Positions 44,275 to 55,745 of a stretch of DNA of 64,000 nucleotides are shown here, one piece after another. The DNA is from Pseudomonas khavaziana (GTDB lineage: Bacteria > Pseudomonadota > Gammaproteobacteria > Pseudomonadales > Pseudomonadaceae): the NCBI RefSeq assembly GCF_019145205.1, contig NZ_JAHSTT010000014.1, forward strand, positions 78,062 to 142,061, in the 5' to 3' direction. The notes beneath the pieces were generated by a model that had not been told where the DNA came from, searched no databases, and saw nothing but the letters and a program-made list of their open reading frames with translations. The first letter of the stretch is position 1, and each line of letters begins with the position of its first letter. The translations under genes and the position numbers were made by a program.

Positions 44275-44546
44275 GTACATATCCATTGTTTAGGTAACGG
44301 CCACTATTGGTTCCGCTTTTACAGCGGGTCACTTTGAAAAGCGCAAAGTAACCAAACGCTCTTGCCCCACCACTCGGCACCTCGCTTAGGCTCGGTGTGC
44401 CCGTAATCCGACATGTATTTGGGGGGGGCGCCGCCACGCGCCATCCATGGCGCGGGGCGGCTAAACCGGCATCCCTGCCGGTTTACCCCCCAAATCCTTG
44501 TCGAATTCCGGCCAGCGTGGTTTAACGGGGCGCCTGAGATCAAAAG
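44275..44546 (+). repeat. Solitary arm of the composite repeat family (copy C)
   Basis: From GTACATATCCATTGTTTAGG to AACGGGGCGCCTGAGATC this matches arm A of the 23-kb element. It has a type 1 hairpin cassette whose outer stem has two mismatches, and it lacks the GGCCGGAATGCCGGCC hairpin of arm A. No inverted partner arm follows before the pirin gene, so this is a single-arm copy. Confidence 0.8.
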
Positions 44547-44601
44547 CAGATCAAGATCAAGTTCAAGAGCGGCTCGCTTCGCATCGTGGTTACGGCGATG
44601 A

Positions 44602-45468
44602 CTATTTCACAGGCAACTCAATTCTTTCTGACTCCCCCGGCACCGTCGGCCAATCCCCAGCCGCCCACCGCTGCCGTGCCTGCTCGATCATCGCCGGATC
44701 GCTCGCCACGAAATTCCAGTTGATCCGCCGCGGCCCATCCAGCGGCGCCCCACCAAACACCATCACATGGCAATCGGTCTCGGCAAACAGTGTCATCTCT
44801 TGCCCTGGCGGCAATACCACCAGGCTATGCACTGCCAGCGGCTCTCCGTCGAGCTGCGCATCACCTTCCAGCACATACACCGCGCGTTCCTCATGCTCAT
44901 CGGGGAGCAATAACGTGGTAGCCGTCTGCATCCGCACCTCGGCATATAACGTCGGCGATAGCACCGGCACCGGAGACTTGAGGCAGAAGCCATCACCCGC
45001 GATCAGGCGCACCTGCACGCCGAGGTTATCGCTCATCGGCAAGCTCGCCGCCGGGTGATGGCTGTAATGGCCAGGCCCGGTCTCGTGGTCCTTGGGTGAG
45101 GCCAGCCATACTTGCAGGCCATGCAGGCTGAAACCACTGCTCTTGAGCGCTTCGGGGGTACGCTCGACATGGGCAATCGCGCTCCCCGCGGTCATCCAGC
45201 TCACATCACCGGCTTGCACCACCTGATCTGAGCCGAGGCTGTCCTTGTGCTGCAAGGCGCCTTCAAACAGATAGGTGAGGGTGGACAGGCCGATATGCGG
45301 GTGCTGGCGGATATTCATGCCCGTGCCTGGTGCATAGCGGGTCGGCAGCATATGGTCGAAAAACACAAAGGGCCCGACGCTGCGGCATTCGCGTGAGGGC
45401 AGCGGGCGCAGGATCGGCTGGCCTTCGACATCTTCGGCGTGGGGGCGGATCACGGTGAGGGTGGTCAT
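44602..45468 (-). CDS. Pirin family protein
   Basis: A 288-residue bicupin. The N-terminal cupin has the pirin metal site: NIRQHPHIGLSTLTYLFEG (two His) and LQHKDSLG (third His), with GDVSWMTAGSAIAHVER following. The C-terminal domain has LPPGQEMTLFAETDCHVMVFGG and ends near RINWNFVAS. Some pirins oxidise quercetin; others bind regulators or enzymes; the role here is unknown. Start MTTLTVIRPH at 45468. Confidence 0.9.
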   Translation of the reverse strand: MTTLTVIRPHAEDVEGQPILRPLPSRECRSVGPFVFFDHMLPTRYAPGTGMNIRQHPHIGLSTLTYLFEGALQHKDSLGSDQVVQAGDVSWMTAGSAIAHVERTPEALKSSGFSLHGLQVWLASPKDHETGPGHYSHHPAASLPMSDNLGVQVRLIAGDGFCLKSPVPVLSPTLYAEVRMQTATTLLLPDEHEERAVYVLEGDAQLDGEPLAVHSLVVLPPGQEMTLFAETDCHVMVFGGAPLDGPRRINWNFVASDPAMIEQARQRWAAGDWPTVPGESERIELPVK

Positions 45469-45532
45469 GGGGCATCCCTGTCTGAGCGGGTTGGATGCGG
45501 CTGAGCATAACCCGCTCGATGGGAAGTTGGTG

Positions 45533-45949
45533 CTATGCGCTGAAGGCACCTTCCGATAATTTCGTCTCAATGCTGATTTCGGCGGTGGTCATCAGCTTGT
45601 GTACCGGGCACTTGTCCGCGACACGATGCAGCTCCTCGCGCTGCTCATCGCTCAGTACACCCTTGAGGGTCAATTTGACGCTGAGTTTGTATTTGCCTTT
45701 TTGCTCTTCGGCGGCGTCGTGGGTGACTTCAACGGTCACGCCGGTGAGCGGGATATCTTTCTTCTGCGCGTAAAGCCTGACCGTCAAGGCTTTGCATGAC
45801 GCCAGCGCAGCATCGAAATAATCGTGGGGGGAGGGCGCCGAGTCGTCGCCACCCAGGCTCTTGGGCAGGTCGGTAAACAGCTCGTGGTTGTTGATATTGA
45901 CGCTGTGACGGAAGTTTTCAGCGTTCAGTGTATTGACGGTAACAGGCAT
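45533..45949 (-). CDS. OsmC-family peroxide-reducing protein
   Basis: A 138-residue OsmC-like protein. The two family cysteines are present, in ALASCKALTVRLYA (about 50) and RVADKCPVHKLM (about 115), as needed for thiol-dependent peroxidase activity on organic hydroperoxides. GAGG lies six bases before ATG 45949. It stands 64 bases upstream of the pirin gene on the same strand, and the two may form a stress operon (inference). Confidence 0.87.
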   Translation of the reverse strand: MPVTVNTLNAENFRHSVNINNHELFTDLPKSLGGDDSAPSPHDYFDAALASCKALTVRLYAQKKDIPLTGVTVEVTHDAAEEQKGKYKLSVKLTLKGVLSDEQREELHRVADKCPVHKLMTTAEISIETKLSEGAFSA

Positions 45950-46086
45950 GGCGAACCTCACGAGAGGGCAGGATGAAGGTCATGCAGTTATAGAGCATGC
46001 TGGCGCCCGAGTGTTCCCGTTTTTCCGTGCTGAACCGGGATGACTGGCGCAAGGTCTACCCGTATTAGCCTAATTGAGGTGTTACC

Positions 46087-47109
46087 GTGCTTCGGACCCG
46101 CCTGAGTCTTGCCTTGTTACTCGCTGCCAGCAGCCTTGCCGCGCAGGCGCGCGACTATGTCTACAGTGACGCGCACCTGCACTATGTGGATTTTTTCCAG
46201 GAAACGGCAGGCATGGACAAACTGCTCAAGGCGATGGCCGAAAACCGCATCGAGCATGTGATGATTTCCGGTATCCCCGTGGCCAAGAAATGGCACGAAG
46301 ACGAGCCCAAGCGCCCGCGCTACTACGCCGGTGATGACGCCGATGCCTATTGGTACAGTGCTACCGATGTGATTGTCGCGGCAGCGGTCAATAAGCTGGC
46401 ACCCGAGCAACGCCAACACTTTCATCCGTTCCTGGCCGGCTTCAATCCCAACGACAAGAACTCCGCTGCCCACATCCAGCGCATGCTCGATCTCAACCCC
46501 GGGCTGTGGCAGGGCATCGGTGAAGTGTTCACCCGTCACGACGACCTCACCGCCCTGACCTCCGGTGACACGCCCCGCGCCAACAACGAAGCGATGACGC
46601 GTATCTATCACCTGGCTGCCGAAAACGACCTGCCGGTGATGCTGCACTCCAACATCACCTCCAAGCGCGAGCGTAATCCGCTGTATCTCGCGGAAGTCGA
46701 GGAGCCGTTGCGCAACCACCCACACACACGCTTTATCTGGGCCCATGCCGGCACGAGCAAGGAAATCCACCGGCATCAGGTGCAGATGGACTTTTTGCTG
46801 CCCACCTTGAACCGCATGCTCGAGGCGTACCCCAACCTGTATATCGACCTGTCCTGGAGCATGCTCAGGCCCTACCTGCTGGATGAGGCAGGTCAGCCTC
46901 GGCCGGAATGGGTGAAGTTGGTGGAGCGCTTCCCGGAGCGCTTTATGCTCGGTTCCGACGTGGTCGGGCGCTTCAATAAACTGGGCAAGGAAATGCGCCG
47001 CTTCGACCCGTTTCTCGATGCGTTGCCCGAGGACGTGGCCCGCAAGGTGGCGCGGGATAATTTCCTGGCGATACTGCCCAAGTCGCCTCGCAATGGCGTC
47101 ACACCCTGA
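46087..47109 (+). CDS. Secreted amidohydrolase-related TIM-barrel protein
   Basis: A 340-residue protein with a signal peptide ending at AAQA|RDY, starting at GTG with GAGG upstream. DAHLHYVDFF is the first metal motif of the amidohydrolase-2 family; MLHSNITSKRE and FIWAHAGTSKEIHRHQ give further histidines, and MLGSDVVGRF the aspartate. The metal site thus looks complete. The substrate is unknown. Export to the periplasm is unusual for the family. It ends at a shared terminator opposite fabB. Confidence 0.82.
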   Translation: MLRTRLSLALLLAASSLAAQARDYVYSDAHLHYVDFFQETAGMDKLLKAMAENRIEHVMISGIPVAKKWHEDEPKRPRYYAGDDADAYWYSATDVIVAAAVNKLAPEQRQHFHPFLAGFNPNDKNSAAHIQRMLDLNPGLWQGIGEVFTRHDDLTALTSGDTPRANNEAMTRIYHLAAENDLPVMLHSNITSKRERNPLYLAEVEEPLRNHPHTRFIWAHAGTSKEIHRHQVQMDFLLPTLNRMLEAYPNLYIDLSWSMLRPYLLDEAGQPRPEWVKLVERFPERFMLGSDVVGRFNKLGKEMRRFDPFLDALPEDVARKVARDNFLAILPKSPRNGVTP

Positions 47110-47166
47110 TACTGCGTTTTTTGCCTTGACCGGTGCGAAGCAGGCGCCTCGGTTTCCGTTCACCCA

Positions 47167-47197
47167 TAAAAAAGCCCCGAACCAGTCGGGGCTTTTT
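47167..47197. terminator. Bidirectional terminator
   Basis: AAAAAGCCCCGA / TCGGGGCTTTTT, a 12-bp perfect stem with a 5-base loop, between the amidohydrolase gene and fabB. Confidence 0.9.
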
Positions 47198-47219
47198 CAG
47201 GTGACTCAGCCTGCGGGGC

Positions 47220-48440
47220 TTACTTGCCCTGCCAGCGTTTCAGTACCAGGGTGGCGTTGGTGCCACCGAAGCCGAAGCTGTTGCTCATCACGGTGTCGAT
47301 CTTGGCGTTTTCAACGGTCTTGGTCAGGATCGGCATATCGGCTACAACCGGATCAATCTCGTCGATGTTGGCCGAGCCGGCCATGAAGTTGCCTTCCATC
47401 ATGAGCAGGCAGTAGATCGCTTCGTGAACGCCGGCAGCGCCCAGGGAGTGACCGGACAGGCTCTTGGTGGAGCTGATCTTTGGAGCCTTGTCGCCGAATA
47501 CCGCACGCACGCCTTCCATTTCCTTGGCATCACCGACCGGAGTCGAGGTGCCATGGGTGTTCAGGTAGTCGATTGGGGTATCCACGGTGGCCATTGCCAT
47601 CTGCATGCAGCGGATGGCACCTTCGCCGCTTGGCGCAACCATGTCGTAGCCATCGGATGTTGCGCCGTAGCCAACGATTTCCGCGTAGATCTTCGCGCCA
47701 CGGGCCAGGGCGTGTTCCAGCTCCTCGACCACCACCATGCCGCCACCGCCGGCGATGACGAAACCGTCACGCTTGGCGTCGTAGGCACGGGAGGCTTTTT
47801 CCGGGGTGTCGTTGTACTGGGTGGACAGCGCGCCCATGGCGTCGAACAGGAACGACTGGCTCCAATGTTCTTCTTCACCGCCGCCAGCGAACACGATGTC
47901 CTGTTTGCCCAACTGGATCTGCTCAACGGCAGTCCCGATGCAGTGGGCGCTTGTGGCGCACGCGGAGGAAATCGAGTAGTTCACGCCCTTGATCGCGAAC
48001 GGCGTGGCCAGGCAAGCCGAAACGGTGCTGCCCATGGTCCGCGTGACACGGTACGGGCCAACGCGCTTCACGCCTTTTTCGCGCAGGATGTCCAGCGCTT
48101 CCATCTGGTTGAGGGTCGATGCGCCGCCGGAGCCGGCGATCAGGCCGGTACGTACGTTCGACACCTGGTCTTCGCTCAGGCCGGAGTCGGCGATCGCGTC
48201 TTTCATGGCCAGGTAGGCATAGGCGGCAGCGTGGCCGACGAAGCGATAGATCTTGCGATCGATCAGTTCTTCGAGGGGCAGGTCGATGGAGCCGGAAACC
48301 TGGCTACGCAGACCCATTTCGGCATATTCCGGGTTGAAGCGGATGCCAGGGCGACTTGCACGCAGGTTAGCGGTGACGGTCTCTTTGTCATTGCCCAGGC
48401 AAGAAACGATGCCCAGACCAGTGATAACGACGCGGCGCAT
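47220..48440 (-). CDS. fabB: 3-oxoacyl-ACP synthase I
   Basis: A 406-residue condensing enzyme needed for elongation of unsaturated fatty acids. The active Cys161 lies in SISSACATSAHCIG. The two catalytic histidines are in NTHGTSTPVGDAKE and KSLSGHSLGAAGVHE. It starts 11 bases after the fabA stop, the standard Pseudomonas fabAB operon. Confidence 0.97.
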   Translation of the reverse strand: MRRVVITGLGIVSCLGNDKETVTANLRASRPGIRFNPEYAEMGLRSQVSGSIDLPLEELIDRKIYRFVGHAAAYAYLAMKDAIADSGLSEDQVSNVRTGLIAGSGGASTLNQMEALDILREKGVKRVGPYRVTRTMGSTVSACLATPFAIKGVNYSISSACATSAHCIGTAVEQIQLGKQDIVFAGGGEEEHWSQSFLFDAMGALSTQYNDTPEKASRAYDAKRDGFVIAGGGGMVVVEELEHALARGAKIYAEIVGYGATSDGYDMVAPSGEGAIRCMQMAMATVDTPIDYLNTHGTSTPVGDAKEMEGVRAVFGDKAPKISSTKSLSGHSLGAAGVHEAIYCLLMMEGNFMAGSANIDEIDPVVADMPILTKTVENAKIDTVMSNSFGFGGTNATLVLKRWQGK

Positions 48441-48451
48441 GCGGATAACCC

Positions 48452-48967
48452 TTAAAAGTTGTCAGTGGAAGTGAATACGCCGACCCGAAGGCCTTCGGCA
48501 GTATAGATCTCGCGACCGTCGACAGTCACCGAACCGTCGGCGATGGCCAGGTTCAGCTTGCCCTTGAGGACGCGCTTGATTTGAATGTTGTAGGTGACTT
48601 TCTTGGCGCTCGGCAGGACCTGGCCAAAGAACTTCACTTCGCCCGAACCCAGGGCGCGGCCGCGGCCCGGCAGGCCTTGCCAGCCCAGGTAGAAACCGAC
48701 CAGTTGCCACATGGCATCGAGGCCCAGGCAGCCCGGCATCACAGGGTCACCTTCGAAATGGCAGGCGAAGAACCAGAGGTCCGGGGTGATATCCAGCTCG
48801 GCGACCAATTCACCTTTGCCGTACTTGCCACCCTCTTCGCTGATATGGGTGATGCGATCCACCATCAGCATGTTCGGGGCGGGCAGTTGCGCGTTACCAG
48901 GGCCGAACAGCTCACCGCGACTGCAGCGCAGCAGGTCTTCCCGAGTAAAGGCGTTTTGTTTGGTCAT
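48452..48967 (-). CDS. fabA: 3-hydroxydecanoyl-ACP dehydratase/isomerase
   Basis: A 171-residue hotdog enzyme that dehydrates and isomerises the ten-carbon intermediate and so commits it to the unsaturated branch. The catalytic His70 (FFACHFEGDPVMPG) and Asp84 (CLGLDAMWQL) are at the family positions. First gene of the fabA-fabB operon. Confidence 0.97.
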   Translation of the reverse strand: MTKQNAFTREDLLRCSRGELFGPGNAQLPAPNMLMVDRITHISEEGGKYGKGELVAELDITPDLWFFACHFEGDPVMPGCLGLDAMWQLVGFYLGWQGLPGRGRALGSGEVKFFGQVLPSAKKVTYNIQIKRVLKGKLNLAIADGSVTVDGREIYTAEGLRVGVFTSTDNF

Positions 48968-49100
48968 GCGAGCTCCTCAATAATCCCATGCGGCAGGGTA
49001 GGGCAAATCTTCCCGAACCGAATGAAGCGTTCATGCCTCATAGCGGCAGCCTACACATAGACTATTGCGTTGTAGTGAAAGTCACAGCGGCAAGGTACTG

Positions 49101-49118
49101 AATGTACACTTGTTCACT
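49101..49118. promoter_or_regulatory. Candidate FabR/DesT-type operator upstream of fabA
   Basis: AATGTACACTTGTTCACT has inverted halves AATGTAC and GTTCACT (5 of 7 paired) with a 4-base spacer, the form of sites bound by the TetR-family regulators DesT (Pseudomonas) and FabR (E. coli), which control fabAB. It lies about 134 bases before the fabA start. Confidence 0.45.
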
Positions 49119-49216
49119 GAAATTTTAAACCGGGCCTGTTTATCGGCCCGTTCGGGTGCCTAAGACTGCCGCACTTTCGTCTTTCACGCCAGTCAGAGTT
49201 GGCTGATGGCGCGGCG

Positions 49217-51114
<1,898 letters not shown>

Positions 51115-51118
<4 letters not shown>

Positions 51119-52041
51119 GGGCGTTTTTCTCCTTCGGCCAAGCGGGCGGCGACGGCGGCTTCATCGACCTGTTCGATGCCCAGTGAGCGCGCGACTTGCG
51201 GGTTGCCCACGACTTTGAAGTGTTCCGGATACAAGGTGTGCGGCCATTTGGCCGGCGCATGGTCCAGCAGGCGGTCCAGTACGGCGAGCCAGTCGGGCTG
51301 ATCGCTGTAGGTGCTGGCCAGGCTGCCGGCCCTGACAAACCCGGCATTGGGGCCCACCAGCGGCAGTTGTTGGGCGTAGCTGCTCAGCAACAGGTTCTTT
51401 ACGGTTTTGGGGTTGTACAGTTGCGGGTCGTCGAGGCCAAGCAGCACGTCGCTGTTCCTGAACAGAGTTTGCAGCGGGCGGCTGTCGTTGGTGTCGCCCC
51501 ATAGTTGCGGCACGATTTCCAGGCCCATGGGTTTGGCGAACTGCATCAGTTCGCGAAGCAGGAACTCACTGTCGGCACTGTAAAGCACGCCGATGCGGTG
51601 GGCCTGGGGCAGGATGCTGGCGATCAGGCGCAACTGACGTTCCAGCGGCGGGTCGCTCCACAGCAGGCTGATTTTCGCCGGGTGCGTATTGCCCATGCGT
51701 TGCCGGGCCTGTAGGCGGCTGATGCGCAGCACCAGCGTTGGCGGGCCCTGAGCGTCCTGCAGGCGCCAATCGAGGCCGGGCAGGTCGAGGAGGATCAAGC
51801 GGGTGCTGGAGGGCAACCGGCTCGGCGCCGGCAGGTCCCTGAGCGGGGTGAAGGTGACCTGGTCGTCGGGGCGCTGGTGCGCAAGGGCCTGGGTGAAGGC
51901 TTGTAGGCCGGCACTGTCTTGGGCTGCGGTCAGCAGGATATCGGCGCTCCACGCCGGAGCCGCCAGCAGCAGGCCCGCCAGCAGGCCGCGGCACCAGCGC
52001 AGTAAAATCAAGAGGAGGGTCATCCGTGACTGATCACCCAT
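51115..52041 (-). CDS. ABC-type periplasmic binding protein, orphan
   Basis: A protein of about 308 residues with a signal peptide (LLAGLLLAAPAWSA|D). The body has GVLYSADSEFLLRELMQFAK and LLGLDDPQLYNPKTVKNLLL, with LVGPNAGFVRAGSLASTYSD near the end, resembling the ABC_sub_bind family (two-lobed, Trp/Tyr-transporter-like). The start is either 52041 (MGDQSRMTLL) or 52023. No permease or ATPase is nearby. It lies one base after a TonB receptor gene and overlaps a sensor kinase by four bases, so a sensing role is likelier than transport (inference). Confidence 0.75.
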
Positions 52042-52042
52042 G

Positions 52043-54166
52043 TCAGAAATCCAGCTCCGCGCTGAAATAGAGGACATGACGATGATCGTAGTTATTGTCG
52101 GCCCAGGTGGTGGGCTGGTTATCGAGGCGTTGTTGGAGCATGCCGGCCAGCTCCACATTGGTTTTGGCCACCGCAATGCGCTTGGCCACCCGCAAGTCCA
52201 CACGTTGGAAGCGATATTGATTGAGTGCGTCGTCGCCATAATAGAACACTGCGCTGGACCAGCCCTGGCCCCATTCACGCAGCCATCCGGCCGAGCCGCT
52301 GTTGCGGGCGGTTTGCGCCTTGTCCAACGGGTTGCTTGAAGAGGCGTCGACATAAGCATAGGTCAGGCGCAGTCGGTCGGCGTTGCTCACGCGCCAGTCC
52401 AACTGTGATTCTGCCCCGGTAAAGCGCGAGCTGTTGGCGTTGCTGGCGATGTATTGGTTGTTGCGCAGTGGCGAGCTGATCATGTCGGTGATTTCGTCAT
52501 AGAACAGCTTCACGTCGACATTCAGCCCCAGGTCGGCAAAGAAACCGTTGTAGCCCAGCTCTCTTGAGCGCATCAGTTCTTTGTCGAGGTTGCCGGGACC
52601 GCGCGTCACGACAAAATATTGCCCGGAGTTTTGCCCATAGGTCGGGGAGCTTAGATTGGTGACGCGGTAGCTCCAGTTGACGTTGTTCTCGAACATGTCC
52701 GGCGAGCGGACCGCCTCGGAGTAAACCGCCCGCAAGCCATGGCGCGGGTTGATCAGATAATTGACCGCCACCCGCGGCGTCAGGGAGTGGCCGCTCAGGT
52801 GGGTGTCTTCGTACATGGCGCCGCCTTGCAGCAGCCAGTGTTCGCTGGGCCGCCATTCCAGCTGGCCGAACAGGCGCCAGGTGGTGTCGTCCAGTGTGCC
52901 GTTGAAGTAAGTGTCCGAGTCGGCGCGGTCGTAGCGGTAATTAAAGCCGGTGAGCAGGCGCAGGCTATCGGACAGGCTGAGGGTGTCCTGCAGTTCCAGG
53001 TCGTAGCGGCTTTCCCGGGTACTTTGGTCGATATCACCGCAGACGTTGTCCTTGCCACCCTGGTGTTTCCACTGATCGAGCACTTGGTTGGCCAATGCCT
53101 GTTCAGCGGCGCTGCCGGGCGGGGCGGAGCCTTGGCTATAGGTCTCCATGTTGCGTGCCAACCGTTCGGCGTAGTTGGGGTTGAGCTGCCACAATTGAGT
53201 CAGCTGCGGGCTGAATGAGACCTTGGCATCACAGGCTTTCCAGATTTGCCGACGGTCCCATTGCTGCGCTGATCCTTGGATGTACAGGCTGTGGTCGGGG
53301 TTGAAATCGACGTTCCAGCGTAGTGAGCCCGCGTAGTCCTTGGCAGTAATGTCGGAGTTGCTGCCGTGTTCGCTAATACCATCAAATACCGGCGTGTAGG
53401 TATATGGGCGCTGGTTGGTGCCTTCCTTGACGTTCAGCTGCCAGTCGAGGCTCTGTTGCGCGTTCAGGGTCTGGCTCACCGCCAGGCTGAAACGGTTGAG
53501 GCGCCGCCCATCACGGCGGTCGGCGCCGACGGCATTACTGTCAAAACCGTCGTCCTGTTGCCCGGACAGCGACAGGCGCAAATCGCCGGTCTCCCATCCC
53601 ACGCCCTGGCTGGCATAGAAGTCGTTGATCCCGCGTTCGCCACGTGTAACCTTCATGCGAGAGCCGTGACTGTTGGTGGGGGAGCGAGTGAGGATATTCA
53701 CCACCGCCATCAGCGCATTGGCGCCATAGCTGACGGTATTGGGGCCACGAAATACCTCGATGCGCTCGATATCTTCCATGGCCACCGGAATATCGCTCCA
53801 GTCCACAGTGGCCAGGCCGGCGCGATACACCGAGCGACCATCGATCAACACCTGCATGCGCCGTGCATCACTGGCGCTGGTGCCGTGGTAGTTCACCGAC
53901 GCCTGGTTGCCAGTGGTGTAGCCGACCATCATCCCGGGTACCAGCCGCAGCAGTTCCGAGACGTCCCGGGCGCCACTGGCCTTGATCAACTCGCTGTCGA
54001 TCACCGTCATGCTGCCGGGCACGGCGGCGGCCGATTGCTTGAGGCGTGTGGCGGTCAATACCTGCGGCAGCGGCTGGCCGTCGAGAAACAGATCGTCAGC
54101 CAGTGCAGGCAGGCTGCACAACAGCATCAACAAAAGTGATGAGCGAGGAGGAGGGCCCAGATACAC
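52043..54166 (-). CDS. TonB-dependent outer-membrane receptor
   Basis: A 707-residue receptor. The signal peptide ends near SLPALA|DDL. The plug domain is at about 35-155 (VLTATRLKQSAAAVPGSMTVID, SELLRLVPGMMVGY, RRMQVLIDGRSVY, IERIEVFRGPNTVSYGANA, each a family motif), followed by a 22-strand-type barrel ending in aromatic F (SAELDF). There is no N-terminal signalling domain of the FpvA kind. The ligand is unknown; barrel sequence is closest in feel to BtuB/CirA-like receptors. First gene of the receptor / binding protein / kinase operon. Confidence 0.87.
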   Translation of the reverse strand: MYLGPPPRSSLLLMLLCSLPALADDLFLDGQPLPQVLTATRLKQSAAAVPGSMTVIDSELIKASGARDVSELLRLVPGMMVGYTTGNQASVNYHGTSASDARRMQVLIDGRSVYRAGLATVDWSDIPVAMEDIERIEVFRGPNTVSYGANALMAVVNILTRSPTNSHGSRMKVTRGERGINDFYASQGVGWETGDLRLSLSGQQDDGFDSNAVGADRRDGRRLNRFSLAVSQTLNAQQSLDWQLNVKEGTNQRPYTYTPVFDGISEHGSNSDITAKDYAGSLRWNVDFNPDHSLYIQGSAQQWDRRQIWKACDAKVSFSPQLTQLWQLNPNYAERLARNMETYSQGSAPPGSAAEQALANQVLDQWKHQGGKDNVCGDIDQSTRESRYDLELQDTLSLSDSLRLLTGFNYRYDRADSDTYFNGTLDDTTWRLFGQLEWRPSEHWLLQGGAMYEDTHLSGHSLTPRVAVNYLINPRHGLRAVYSEAVRSPDMFENNVNWSYRVTNLSSPTYGQNSGQYFVVTRGPGNLDKELMRSRELGYNGFFADLGLNVDVKLFYDEITDMISSPLRNNQYIASNANSSRFTGAESQLDWRVSNADRLRLTYAYVDASSSNPLDKAQTARNSGSAGWLREWGQGWSSAVFYYGDDALNQYRFQRVDLRVAKRIAVAKTNVELAGMLQQRLDNQPTTWADNNYDHRHVLYFSAELDF

Positions 54167-54318
54167 GGCGCGGCCTTGTTAATGACGGATAGCCGCCCAT
54201 GTTAACCGAGGCGGGGCTATTTGCCAGTCGTCGGGTTTGTAATTACTTCGCACAGGCGTGGCATTTTCCGACAGGCGTGCCAATTGATACGGGGGCTGGC
54301 CGCAAGCGGGGCGCCCCG

Positions 54319-54324
54319 TATAAT
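54319..54324 (+). promoter_or_regulatory. Candidate -10 box for gpsA
   Basis: A perfect TATAAT 38 bases before the gpsA ATG, just after a GGGGCGCCCC palindrome. No matching -35 box at the usual distance, so this is tentative. Confidence 0.4.
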
Positions 54325-54361
54325 GCCGGCATCGCCACTGCTATGGATTAACGGATTGCAT

Positions 54362-55387
54362 ATGACAGAACAGCGCCCTATCGCGGTCCTGGGAGGCGGA
54401 AGTTTTGGTACCGCCGTGGCTAACCTGCTGGCCGAGAACGGCCAGACAGTGCGTCAGTGGATGCGCGACCCCGAGCAGGCCGAAGCGATTCGCGTGCATC
54501 GTGAAAACCCCCGTTACCTTAAAGGCATCAAGATTCATGCGGCGGTCGAGCCGGTCACCGACCTGCTGGAGACCCTCACGGCCTGCGACCTGTGCTTTGT
54601 CGCGTTGCCCTCCAGCGCCTTGCGCTCGGTGCTCGCCCCCCATGCCGAACGCCTGGCAGGCAAGCTGCTTGTCAGCCTGACCAAGGGCATCGAGGCGCAC
54701 ACGTTCAAGCTGATGAGTGAAATCCTCACGGAGATTGCACCTCAGGCGCGCATTGGTGTGCTGTCCGGGCCGAACCTGGCGCGGGAAGTCGCTGAGCACG
54801 CCCTGACGGCCACGGTGGTCGCCAGCGAAGACGAAGCCTTGTGCGAGCGCGTGCAGGCGGTGTTGCATGGCCGTACGTTCCGGGTCTATGCCAGCGCCGA
54901 CCGTTTTGGCGTCGAACTGGGCGGCGCGCTGAAAAACGTCTACGCGATCATCGCCGGCATGGCCGTGGCCCTGGGCATGGGGGAAAACACCAAGAGTATG
55001 TTGATTACCCGTGCCCTCGCCGAGATGACCCGCTTTGCGGTAAACCAGGGCGCTAACCCTATGACGTTCCTCGGCCTGGCAGGCGTGGGCGACTTGATTG
55101 TCACCTGTTCATCGCCCAAGAGCCGTAACTATCAGGTCGGGTTTGCCCTGGGCCAGGGCCTGAGCCTTGAGGAGGCGGTGACGCGCCTGGGCGAAGTGGC
55201 CGAAGGGGTCAACACCCTGAAGGTATTGAAAGCCAAGGCCCAGGAAGTCGGTGTGTACATGCCGCTGGTCGCCGGGCTGCACGCGATCCTGTTCGAAGGG
55301 CGCACCTTGGACCAGGTCATCGAGTTGTTAATGCGGGCCGAGCCCAAGACCGACGTCGACTTTATTTCCACCAGTGGTTTCAACTGA
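54362..55387 (+). CDS. gpsA: Glycerol-3-phosphate dehydrogenase [NAD(P)+]
   Basis: A 341-residue cytoplasmic enzyme that makes sn-glycerol 3-phosphate for phospholipids from dihydroxyacetone phosphate. VLGGGSFGTAVANLLAENG binds NAD(P); VSLTKGIE, LSGPNLAREVA and GGALKNVYAIIAGMAVALGMG (catalytic Lys) are family signatures, and LAGVGDLIVTCSS ends the core. ATG 54362; a longer frame from 54221 is not family-like. Two small genes follow closely. Confidence 0.96.
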   Translation: MTEQRPIAVLGGGSFGTAVANLLAENGQTVRQWMRDPEQAEAIRVHRENPRYLKGIKIHAAVEPVTDLLETLTACDLCFVALPSSALRSVLAPHAERLAGKLLVSLTKGIEAHTFKLMSEILTEIAPQARIGVLSGPNLAREVAEHALTATVVASEDEALCERVQAVLHGRTFRVYASADRFGVELGGALKNVYAIIAGMAVALGMGENTKSMLITRALAEMTRFAVNQGANPMTFLGLAGVGDLIVTCSSPKSRNYQVGFALGQGLSLEEAVTRLGEVAEGVNTLKVLKAKAQEVGVYMPLVAGLHAILFEGRTLDQVIELLMRAEPKTDVDFISTSGFN

Positions 55388-55397
55388 GGAACGCATC

Positions 55398-55745
55398 ATG
55401 AACGATCCGAAAGCCGCCCCCAAATACGAGTCGATTGCCTTGCGTGTCCTGTGGATGCTGGTATTCGCGCTGGTGTGGCAGGTGGCGCAATTGCTGCTCG
55501 GCGCGCTGGTAGTGGTGCAGCTGGTTTACCGTTTGATCTACGGCGCACCTAACCTGGGCCTGATGAACTTTGGTGACAGCCTCAGCCAGTTCCTCGCGCA
55601 GATCGGCCGCTTCGGCAGCTTCCACACCGAGCAAAAACCCTGGCCGTTCGCCGATTGGCCGGCCCCGCGTGCCCCGGAAGGCGAAGCCGCTCACAGCGTG
55701 CCACCGGCTCCGCACCCCGTGCGTGATGAAGAGCCAAAGCTATGA
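55398..55745 (+). CDS. DUF4389-family membrane protein
   Basis: A 115-residue protein with one long or two short helices (ALRVLWMLVFALVWQVAQLLLGALVVVQLVYRLI, given as about residues 14-47), then GFG-like SLSQFLAQIGRF and a proline-rich tail. It fits the DUF4389 family; function unknown. GGA stands nine bases before the ATG. It lies 10 bases after gpsA and overlaps sixA by four bases. Confidence 0.85.
   Translation: MNDPKAAPKYESIALRVLWMLVFALVWQVAQLLLGALVVVQLVYRLIYGAPNLGLMNFGDSLSQFLAQIGRFGSFHTEQKPWPFADWPAPRAPEGEAAHSVPPAPHPVRDEEPKL

Noticed and set aside
54221..54361. Extended start for gpsA
   Set aside because: The 47 additional residues are unlike the family and include the TATAAT and GC palindrome region.
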